A stretch of 64,000 bases of DNA from Nyssa sinensis (lineage: Eukaryota > Streptophyta > Magnoliopsida > Cornales > Nyssaceae). The stretch is from assembly GCA_008638375.1 (NCBI GenBank), contig CM018043.1:53270947-53334946 (forward strand). Reading direction: 5' to 3'. A program made the position numbers and the translations under genes. The notes beneath the pieces are model-generated. The model had not been told where the DNA came from and ran no database searches. It saw only the letters and a program-made list of their open reading frames with translations. Of this stretch, positions 25,068-36,091 are shown piece by piece; the first letter of the stretch is position 1, and each line of letters opens with the position of its first letter.

Positions 25068-26014
25068 AAATTTTTTATCCGACTCGGGTCTTTGATAAGT
25101 TATTGGCCTGACCTAAGTATATTTTAATTTATTTTTCAGACTCATATTTTTTTTAAAAGCGTATAAGTCTTAAATATTTTTAAATTTTTTTTTTTTGTTA
25201 AAGACGTGTTAATCTTAGGCTTTTAAGACTTACATGTCTTTCAAAGTCTTATATTTAACAGCTTTTCCGGAGCCTCTTTAAAAGGAAGTGTTTTAACTAA
25301 CCCAAAATTGTCGAGTTTGCTACTCACGCATGAGCTTCTCATCTCAATCTTCACTTTTCTTCTTCTTCTTCTTTTTCTCTTTCTTCTTGCCTGATGTTTC
25401 AGTTTCTTCTTCATCAGGTTCAGCGTGTTTTCTCTTCTTTTTCTTCTTTTCTCCTCCTTCAACGTTCTCGCCTTCATTCTGCAACTCAACATTCTCAGCT
25501 GAATGTTTCTCTTTTTCTTCTTTTCTTTCTTCCCCACCTCCTCTCCACCTTTGGTGCTGCATCTCTAGCCCCATCATCTGGCAAGCCTGTGCCCTCTGCA
25601 TCAGCCTTCTTCTTTTTCTTCTTTTCTTTCTTTTGTTCATCAATAACTGGAACATCCTCTCTCACTTTTGCAGTCTCAGATGGTTTTGCTTCATGCTTCC
25701 TCTTTGTTGGGACCTTATCTCTTTGGTTAATAAGATTCAAAACAAAATACAAATTTCGATAGTAACCAATATAAATAATAAATAATAAAAATAAAAGCAT
25801 TAAAGATATTTTTGAAAGACGCTAAGATTTTTATATTCTTATTTAATATTAAATTTTTTAAAAACGTTTAAGATTAATATATTTTTAATAAAATTTTTTA
25901 AAGATATTTAAAATTTATACACTTTTAAAAAAAATATAAATTTTAAAAATAAATTAAAATATATTTGGATGTGATGTATAACTTATCAAATGACTTGCGT
26001 CGGGTCAAAAATTC
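25068..26014 (-). mobile_element. Mutator-like element carrying a captured gene fragment (Pack-MULE type)
   Basis: The same 10-bp sequence CAGGGCGGTC flanks the element in direct orientation (25058-25067 and 26015-26024), the 9-10 bp duplication size of Mutator-like elements. The two ends are long imperfect inverted repeats of about 190-210 bp (25068-25257 against 25802-26014), sharing for example TTTGATAAGTTAT and TATATTTTAATTTATTTTT. The interior (about 25260-25800) is not transposon-like but a lysine-rich coding fragment. No transposase is present, so the 947-bp element is non-autonomous. It ends about 480 bp upstream of the SnRK2 start codon. Confidence 0.75.
25344..25735 (-). pseudogene. 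Fragment of a lysine-rich nucleolar protein (NOP56/NOP58/dyskerin-like tail)
   Basis: On the minus strand one frame reads DKVPTKRKHEAKPSE and continues through acidic and KKEKKKKKK blocks to about 25560. The protein-like reading then passes to a second frame (ERKEEKEKHSAENVE..., KKKKKRKHAEPDEEE..., GKKKEKKKKKKKSED, stop), so one frameshift separates the halves. Alternating Lys-rich and Glu/Asp-rich blocks at a C terminus are typical of plant snoRNP proteins such as NOP56, NOP58 and dyskerin. I cannot choose between these. Only the tail is present, inside the inverted-repeat element above, so it is a captured fragment and not a working gene. It could still be transcribed, from its own or neighbouring promoters. 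Confidence 0.6.
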
Positions 26015-26024
26015 CAGGGCGGTC

Positions 26025-26492
26025 GATGCTTTCTCACGACTTTTGACTTTTATGAAACATCGTAAGGCACGCAGAGATTATCCAATCTAGGGATATTTCT
26101 GTCATTTGGTAAAACCCCGGTCAATTATTTAAAACTCGCAATGACCGACAAAGTCGCCTGGCTTCGTCGTACCTAATGCCCAGATAAAACAAACGACACC
26201 GTCCTGTCTGACACGCTTCTCTTCCCACTAGATGTTGCCTTGTCAAAATCGCTTCCCCTGTAAACACAGAGAGAGATCAAAAATCCGTCACCGAGCAAAG
26301 ATCTCGCTCTCTCCAGAATTGTAGATAAAAAAAAAGTGAGCAGAAAGGAAACCACTTAAAGCACTTAGTTTATTTAAAGAACGACAACGTTAAGACATTC
26401 CACACCGATCTCTGGGACCGTTACATGTCGCCGTTTTTTATCTCTGTAATGTGATCGAAAATTTCGTAGGTCGAATTCAGATAGCCGGAAGA
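26025..26492 (+). promoter_or_regulatory. Upstream region and leader of the SnRK2 gene
   Basis: The space between the Mutator-like element and the kinase ATG is only about 470 bp and is less AT-rich than its surroundings, with CT and GA tracts (about 26268-26318) typical of plant leaders. No element can be proven by eye. An in-frame ATG at 26451 would add 14 residues to the kinase. I prefer 26493, because MDR... followed by D.PI.HDS matches the family N terminus. Confidence 0.4.
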
Positions 26493-29400
26493 ATGGATCG
26501 TTCGACGATATCGGTGGGCCATGGCATGGACACGCCGATAACGCACGACAGCAGCCGCTACGATTTCGTCCGAGATATCGGGTCTGGCAATTTCGGCGTC
26601 GCGAGGCTCATGAGAGATAAACACACTGAAGAGCTCGTTGCCGTCAAGTACATCGCAAGAGGCGACAAGGTCCGTTTTAGAATTTTTATTAAATTTTTAT
26701 GTGCGTATTTAAAATCTTAATTATATTTATTAGTTCCCAAATTTAGTAAATTGATGCATTTTTTGGGTCTCTTTTTAGAATTTATGTTGTGTTTAAACAC
26801 ATTTATTGTTGCTAGGAATTTGGACGGGCGATGTAATTGTGGAAAGTTTTGTGTCTGCCATCGAGTTTCTAGCCAAACGGATCACTTTTTGAGTTTCTTT
26901 TCGTTTGGATGATGTTTGTGTTTTATTATTAGAAAATTGTTATTTCCACTGAAAAGATTTTGATTCATCCAAACAATTGTGCTACACAGAGATGTCGTTG
27001 ATGCGGAAAAAATTATTATTAAAAGTAGGGTTAGATTACTTATAATTGGTTGCCGAGAAACTGGTGGAAAATAAAAGAGAGAAATTTGAAATCTATTTCT
27101 TTTCATTGGTTCCCAATGTTTTAAAAAGAAAAAAAAAGCTTAAAAACAAAAATAAAAGGTTGGCTGCATCAGGCTGTTTACAAATTACAATTACTTGCGT
27201 CAGCTAGGTTGGATTTTTTGTTTTATTAGGAACCAAGGGACCAAAAAAAAAGAGTTGGCATTCTTTTTTTCTACTTACTTCTCAGCATTCTAGGCAAGCA
27301 AACAAAGCATTCTATATGTAGAATATATTAACTGAAGTTTGTCATTTGTTTGGGCATTGATAGAAAGAAATTGATTTGTTCAGGATAAGAAGTTATTATT
27401 TTATTTTAAATAATTATTAACATTGGGGGCAATTGCTTGGTGTAATGGTAAAAATTTGGATTATGAAGTGTAAGAATGCAGATTCCTAGTATGAGAGAAG
27501 CCGATAATGTTGAAGGTGAGGTTTGTATGTAATATACCCATCAATACTGTTAGCTTGATTTATATAGTTGATCCATTCTTTAATAGCTTAAGCTTTTAGA
27601 GCAACTAGTGATCTAACGTGATATCAAAACTCTTTCTAAGAGGTCAAGGGTTCAAGTCTCTCCATCCCTGTTCAGTGCAAAAAGTTGCACTCACTCACTC
27701 AATTATGCTCTTTGTTATATCGGTATGTCAACTCTTCATGTTCAAGACGGGATTGCACGTGAGAGAGGGTGTTAGCTTGATATACATAATTAACCTATTC
27801 TCTAACAACTTAAGTTTTTAGAATAACTGGTCATCTAACAAACACCTTGCTTTTACTAAGTAATTATTTTTTTGGGTGTTATTTTGCTATTTAGTTTTTG
27901 ATAATGTGGAACTGACACAGTGTCGCGCCCTTTAGCGATTTGGGCTGACATGTTAAAGCATGGATACCTACAACTACTTGCCAACCTTAGGTATTGGTGA
28001 ATACCAAACAAGACTCGAACAAGTAACCTTGAGTTATTACCCCCACCCCCCACCAAAATGTTTATATCTGTTATTTTTATCTAATAATAAGATATATTTC
28101 ATCAATCAATCTTTATGTGTACGAGGAAGTCAAAGAATACACTGTACTCTTTATTATTATTATTTTGAAAGGTAAGTAGCTTTTGGGGTGGGAGTTGAAC
28201 CTGGAAAAAGAATACACGGTACTTATCATGTTTTATCCATTTCATTAATCATTACTAGGGTTTGTTTGGATATCCCATAGATATATTTTTTTTTTTTTGA
28301 TAAGTATATCCCATAGATATTATATGATCCCATTGGCTTTTTAACATAACATTGCAAGGTAGTGATGGGTTATCTTAAATTGAGCCATTGTGGAAATGTT
28401 AGCCATCACACAAATAATGTCACAAATTTTGAATTTTTTCATTTCAGGGAAATTAAATAATGAATAGGTACAAGGAATTATGGTGGAATTTATCTAGAAA
28501 AGAAAAAGATGAGTGTCTTTTTTTTTCTTCTTCCCAGTGGCCCTATTTTAGGTGATAGATTTATACTTTCAAATTCCATAAGAAGTGCAATGTGGCCATT
28601 TAAATTTAAGTAGACTTCTGAAAGCACATCATTGCCCCTTAATAAAAATACTTGTGGACGAGGAATGCTTAAATTGTGCATCCTTCAGACAAAGTGGCTT
28701 AATGGTTTGAAAAATTTAACATTATAAAATTAAACTATACCATGCACTTTTGACATGCATTCTTGCTTTTTGACTGGAATTATTCCAGTAAGTTATTATA
28801 TTCAACTCTCTCTCATTTAATTCTTGAAATATTTTCAAAATGAGAATTTTGAATCTTTGTCGGGGCACTTCTTGCTTTCTCAGTTTGGAACTGTGTTGCA
28901 GATAGATGAAAATGTTCAGAGGGAAATCATTAATCATAGGTCATTGAGACACCCCAATATTGTTAGGTTTAAAGAGGTTTGCTCATTTGTCCCCTTATCC
29001 GATTTATGTCTATCACGGGGGATTATGGCTTAATACTGTGCCGTATATTCTATTCTAGCTCATACTGACACCAACCCATCTGGCTATTGTGATGGAATAT
29101 GCATCTGGAGGAGAGCTTTACGAGCGAATCTGCAATGTAGGGCGCTTCAGTGAGGATGAGGTCTGTAGTACGCTACTTATTTTACATTCATTTCTCCAAT
29201 GCATTTGCTATTTTCATGGTTTGTTTACCCTGTTTCTGCTGCAGGCTCGCTTCTTCTTTCAACAAGTAATATCTGGAGTCAGCTATTGTCATGCAATGGT
29301 ATTTAATCATATCTATGTTTTGAAATTGTATTTGTTTATTTATTTCTGTTCTTGGGGATGCGAACTGTATAACTTATTTGGCTCCTTCATGTTATGTTTC

Positions 29401-32400
29401 TTGATGAAGCAAGTATGTCATCGGGACTTGAAGTTGGAAAATACTTTGTTGGATGGCGGCCCTACTCCTCGCTTGAAGATATGTGATTTTGGGTACTCCA
29501 AGGTACTTGTTTTTCTTATACTCGTTCTTTTTGGCACCTTTCACATTCATATATTATATATTTCCCAAAACTGTGGATCCCTGGTGAGTGTAGAAACTTA
29601 ATGATGATACAAGTTTAACAAATGAATAATTATTTGCGATTTTATCCATTTCAAGGCACTTCTAGGTGTGGGAACTCTCTCTCTCTCTCTCTCTCCCCGC
29701 CCCCCTGCTTCTTTGTTTTGGTGGCTGGGATTTACTTCTTGATTTCTTGTTTGTAAAACACATATTAACTTTGGCACCTGTATAGTGTATATTGTTGTTG
29801 AACTAGGACACATGGTACCTGCCAAAAACATGCATTTTGTTTCAGAGGATTTTTTAGTTTCCTATTTTGTTTATTTCCAAATTACTTTATTCCTAATTTT
29901 ATTTAGACTAGTATAGGAAATATAAGAATTAGTAGTTTCCTATTCAAATTAGTAGTCTTCCAACTCTTAAAATATGATGTAATAGGTCTTTTTTGTGTAA
30001 TTTTTTTTTATCAATATTAATATAATTTCGAATTTTAGAGAATTTATCTTGGGTTGATTATTCCTCATTGGGTTGATTGTTCCTATTGTGGATATTGACG
30101 TTGGTCGTATCAATCTTTTCATGTTTCCGTTTTGTGTTAGATACTATTATATCTGTATAGATTACTTGGGAACAATTATATTTTATACTTTTCTATGGAT
30201 GGTTTTCACAGTCCTCTGTGCTGCATTCACATCCGAAATCAACAGTGGGAACTGCTGCATACATTGCTCCTGAGGTGTTTCTTAGGCAAGAATATGATGG
30301 CAAGGTAAAACCATTGCTCTCTTTCTAACATAATTCCAGTGAATTTTTTATTGTTTGACTAGATTCTACCCTACAACTTTGTCTCCACCCGGATAAGTAT
30401 AGGAATGTACTTAGAACTAGTCAAACAATAATTTGCCGGTGAACTGTTTAGAACTAGTGCATGAATGTTGGGCTGATTAAATTATTTATTTATTTATCTT
30501 CTTGCTTTGTTGTCAGACCAATTGGAAAAAAGTCCTTCGGTATGTCTCTGATTTTATTCTAATTAAGTTGAGCATTCAATGACAATAATATGAAAAAGTC
30601 CAGCATTGGATTCCATTAATCATTTTTTATCCATATTTTATTATATGCTTTTGGTTGTCTATTTTTATGGTGCACGAGTAAGTGTTTTTTTGGAATGATG
30701 GATCCATGTCGCACATGTTACTTTTAACTAGGTAATGCGATGTACACCTTAGGAGAACCCAATATTTTAGTCTCCATGTCACAAAATCCTGAGTATCCCG
30801 ATTAGTGGGTCTTTAGCGCATAGTTACACCATAGCTGCGCACCAGAGTTTTGAGGTCTTCCAAAGACCTTCCCCCAAGTCTTTAGGCAAACATGAGATGG
30901 AAGGGCAAGAGTTTTTCAAGGAGAACTTTATTTATAATAGGGTGTTTGGCCATATTTGGGAGTCACTTCATGGCTTTGATTAGGTCTGGCATTGTGGTGC
31001 TAAGTCTAGGAACGAAGAATAGCTCGACCAGACTTAGACGAGAAAGAGTGAGTCGACCGATAGTTGGACCTCGTTTTAAAGTTACTTTACTGTGAGTCTT
31101 AGAGAGCTCCTTAGCAAAGATTTATTGACACGTGTCAGTTCAGGGCTGAACCACATGTAGGAGTTCTGATTGGTGACATGATGTTCAGATCGTATTTTGT
31201 GCTGAGTGGTTAGATTATTGTAGGTTGCCACGTGGCATGTTGTGGTAGAGGTAAACCAAATACCTATAAATAGTAAAAAAACATGATAGTATACGGTTTA
31301 ATTAAAGGAATGACCTTAAATAAAGTAGAATGACGAGACATAATTCATGTTGTTGATCCCAAAAATAATTCATGTTGCTGATCCCAAATAATTGGGATAA
31401 ATTTTTGTTGAATTGAGCTTAGATTCTATCCAACTTACAATTGTAACCACCCATAAACTAGATTGCATGGACATTCCTTGTAAACCATTTTGTACCCATT
31501 TTAGACTTTTTTCTGGTTATAAGTAAAACTTAAATTCTAAAGCCTCTATTTACATCATTGCCTTACCGTAGACAAGAAAATATACAATAAAAAATGAACA
31601 CATTTAGGAGATGGTAGAAGTAGCACCTATAAAAGATAAAATGAGAGAAAACCGAATAAAGTGGTATAACCATATACAATGAAGACCAATAAATGTTTCA
31701 CATCGAGCGGCATGTCAGGGGCAAGGGAGATGGTGACATGCTTTGAAGGAGGAGAAAGTAAAAGACTATTAAGGCCGTAGTCTTCGATGGGTCTGATAAG
31801 GTGTTGGCTAATAGAAGCCCAAATCTTTCCTACGGCTGGCAATATTGGACACGACTCGAAAACAACACGAACCTAGTAGGTTTCGGATTGAGCTTAATCA
31901 TGTTTGAGTTGATCCGACTGACACGAAATTGACACGTTTATTAAAATGTGTCTCATGACTCATGACTCGAAAATGACACGTTTAACCTGTTAAATCACAA
32001 TTAACCTGTTAACTCGAAATTGACACAATTATATTTGTGTTTTGCTTTATTTAATAATAATATTATAATTTTTTTTAAATATTAATTATTAAGTAATATA
32101 ATTATTAACTTTAACCATGAATATTAGTGTATAAGTATTAATATAAAAATAATAAATGTATAATAATTTAAAAAGAAATAAATGTATACTAATAAATTAA
32201 ATATTAAATTAGACTATATTAATTTTTCTAATAAAAGAATTTTATAGTAAGAAACATAAATTAACTAACATCTTTTTGAGTGGTGGATGTTTTCTTTTAT
32301 TATTTAAATTGTACTTTGAATAAGAATGATTTAATTAAGCTATATATTATGATTTGAATGAGAAAGATATATAATTTATTCAAACAGGTCATTCATGTCA

Positions 32401-35400
32401 AATAGGTTATTCGTGTCTGAATAGGTTATTCGTGTCATGTCATTATATTTGACATGACCTATTTATTAAACGGACTAGTCGAGTCATGTTAACCTATTTA
32501 ATAAACAAGTCATGTTCTTGTCAGAAAAGTTGATACGATTAGTTAATCGGGTTGTATTCGGGTTTACATTATTTTCAGAATATGTGTTTTGACAGGACAC
32601 GTGAGCACGAATTGCCACCCCTGGTCTTCTCCATCTCTTATTTTCCAGTTGTATCTAGTTTTCTTAATGTTGCTCCTTTCCACTAGTTGTCTATCAATGT
32701 ATTATCCATATGTGTGTTTTAGACTTGTGTATATGAGTTGTGACATGGACAGGAATTCTGCATTTGTGGTTGTCTCCTGCCAGTTTATCTTTGTTAACGA
32801 TGTGATACCCAAGTTGTTGGGGGTGGTTGTCATGAATTCACCCGGATTCTTGAAGGCCTGTTTGCGATCCAAGGTGACCTGTTCCGGGAAATTTTTTTGA
32901 CCTGGTTTTGTTTTGAACCAAGTGTGATTCTAGTAGCCTCACGGTCCAAATGGAGCCCCGTCTGAATAGAAAGGATTTTCTATTCGAATGCGCCGATCTT
33001 GCATGTATAACAATATGATTTTCTAGGGTTTGGATGTGTGCGAGGTGAGCCATTTTGTGAGCTGTTCTTAGGTGTGAAGGGATTTTGGATTTGTGAGTGT
33101 TTCACTCTTGTAATCTCTTTGATACATATTGGATTGATCATTTCTATTCATGGACATAGGCATCTTGCTGAACCACATATATCGTGTGTTTTCTCTATGT
33201 GTTTTTGCTATTTTTTTCTTTGAGATCGATTCACTGTTTGATTTGGTTGCTTCCGCATAACACAAGTTAGCATCTTCAATGGCCAGACAAGTGACCTTTC
33301 AGAGTATTGTGGACATGTTTGGCCAATCCAGAGTTTGGTTGGCTTCTGGACCTGCTGTCTTTATCCTCAATATTGTCAAATTATTGTGCTGACCTAGTGG
33401 AATCTAGCAGACAAAATCCAGAGAACCCTTTCGCTTCTTACAGTTTCAGTTAGATTTCATCATTATGTTGGCCTTGATTTCTTGCCAGCTGGTGTTAATG
33501 GGATTGAGAGATGATCCCTTTTTGATTGTACATAGATAACACACACAGTTCTCCTTTGATTGTTTTTGCACTGTGTATGTATTCTTTGTTGAATTCTATT
33601 ACAAATGTTGGATCATATTCCTGATTTTACAGACATGTATCTGATAATTCAAGGTGTGGACTTGTAGAGCTGATATACTGTTGCAATTTCAGATTGCAGA
33701 TGTGTGGTCGTGTGGGGTAACATTATATGTCATGCTGGTTGGTGGATATCCTTTCGAGGACCCTGATGAACCAAAGGACTTCCGGAAAACAATACGTGTA
33801 TTTCATTAGACTTATTCTGACGTAATTTTTATTTTATTTTTTGGGTGCTGACTGATGATCTACTGAAATTTGTTTTCGTTTTGTTTCGACAGAGGATTCT
33901 ACATGTTCAGTATTCAATTCCAGAAAATGTTAACACATCTCCTGAATGTCAGCATCTGATCTCGAGGATCTTCGTTGCAGATCCTGCACAGGTTAGTAAT
34001 TTTAATTTCTCTGAAACTAATTTTGTTCTGTAGATGTTCAAATCAACCCTATGTATATGACAGGGTGATAAATTAATTACTCATATGGTCAGTCAGATTC
34101 CATGCTTTGGGTACATATGTTAACTATGGTTTCAAGTTCATGCATTCTGTGTGACCCTTTTGTGCTGATGGAACCATATTCTCCTCTACAATCAGTTGCC
34201 ATTGAAATGTACTCTTATTTTTCTTTTCTTTATGGACGGTGGAACTTTGTTTTCTTTATGAACAGTGGAACTTTGTCAAATTTAGGATTTTTAGGTTTCA
34301 AAACATATGGCTAAAAGAAGAAGATGTTGGAGATCAATAGATAACCTTTGGAAGAGACAATAGAGACTTTAATAAATTGGTGCTTCATGTGCAAGAGGGA
34401 TGGATAATCTATTTGTCATCTTTTGATGTTCATTGCCACGTGGTTTGAGATTTATAGGTTCATTTATAGGCTCTCCTGCTTACTCTTTTTGGAGTTCATT
34501 GGGTCATGCCCCACTCAGTGGAGGATATTTTGACTATTGGAGAGGAAGTAAGGTTGGATGTTTGGAAAGTAGCTCCTCTTTGCCTTTGGTGGTGTATTTG
34601 GAGAGAGAGGTAAAAGATCTTTTGAAAGGGTGAAAACTCCTATTGGGGCTTTGAAGCATAACAGTCTTGGCTCGTTAGTTTTTGGATCACAGGGAGCTCT
34701 TTTTTGTATTTAGACTCATTTTTGAGTTTTTGGATGATATGCGATTATAAATTGTGTATAAATTTTTATATACTTATTGTGTATATGGGTGCATTCCTGT
34801 TTTGGTGCTTTTAATGAAATTATACCTTACATATCAAGAAAAAAAACAAGATAGTAAGAGATTGAATTAGAAGTGTTTGGCAATATTCAAGTGAGAAAGT
34901 CAAGGTTCTTGAAGAATTTAAAACTATAAAAGAATAGGGAAGGGTTCTTTTAGAGGGGAGGTGGTGCTTAGAAGAAAAGAAAGAGGTAATTCGAAAGATT
35001 GGCAGAACTAGAGGAAACAATGATCAAAAGCATCGTAGATTAAGGAGGGTGACGATAACCCATAGTTTTTCCATTGGATGGTTTTTGCTTATCTTAGAAT
35101 TGATCAATTGGAAGATTTATATGGGGTCTTTATATTAGTATGATAAAATATTAATGTTATTTGGTTTGGAATTGTTAATGGGGGCCATTGCTTAGTGCAA
35201 TGATAGAGAGCTCGGACTACCAAGCATGAGAATGCGATTTTGAGTCTAAGAGCAGGCACATTGTGGAAAATATTTTCATAGGTTAGGTCTGTATTCTGCT
35301 CTCAGCATCACCCCTCAGCTCTCAGCACCACTAATGATTCTTTGTTCTTAGTGAGGTTCTTTTTTGGCTATGATGCTATGCCAATCATTTTGGGTTCTCA

Positions 35401-36059
35401 GTAGCTAATCAAGGAGACTGACCCTTGAGGAATGAGTTTTAGTTTTACACGGTTCCCTCTGCAGTCTCTCTTTCTCTCTCACTTTTACAGTCGTTCTTGG
35501 CTGGAGGTAATATGGTTGGGAAAGGAATAGCTATTCCAAACAGGTTGCACTTAAGGTGAGGAGGAGATGGTAGATCATCTTCTTGTGCATTTTGTACAAG
35601 AGCTATCCTTGGAGGTAGGCCCAGCTTTTACTTGGTACATTTTGGAAGGAGATTTTGTGTATTTTTGAAAGACTAGAATTACCAGTGCAAAGACGGGGAA
35701 AAAAATCTGCCATTCCTTCTAGCTAGGGGTGCAACTCAGGCTGACCGGGCTCGGGTTGAGGCATGTCCAAGCTCAACCCAATCATAGAGACAGTGAGCCC
35801 AAGCTCGACCTTGAGCCTGAAAACTTAACCCAACCCGACCCGAACTAAAATATGCTAGTATCGGGTTCAACCCGAACCTGACCATGTTTCATAGAAAATT
35901 ATTTTTCATTTTAAATTAGCAAGCATATATACAATCATAAAATTACTAGTACAAAGTGGGGCACATCTCTAAAGTTTGGAAAAAGAGTGCACTGTCATCC
36001 CTCCCAAAAAAAATTTCAACAGTGATAACTTGCAATCAAGGTACATTCGTATTTGTTCC

Positions 36060-36091
<32 letters not shown>

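Noticed and set aside
25330..25785. Plus-strand Ser/Phe-rich frames of 122 and 151 codons
   Set aside because: They are the complement of the lysine-rich minus-strand fragment; the Lys/Glu reading is the meaningful one.
26451..26492. In-frame upstream ATG of SnRK2
   Set aside because: It would add 14 residues unlike the family N terminus. It is kept only as a possible alternative start.
29089..29601. A 170-codon single-exon kinase fragment
   Set aside because: It reads through introns 3 and 4, which have good splice sites; the family's exon structure explains it.
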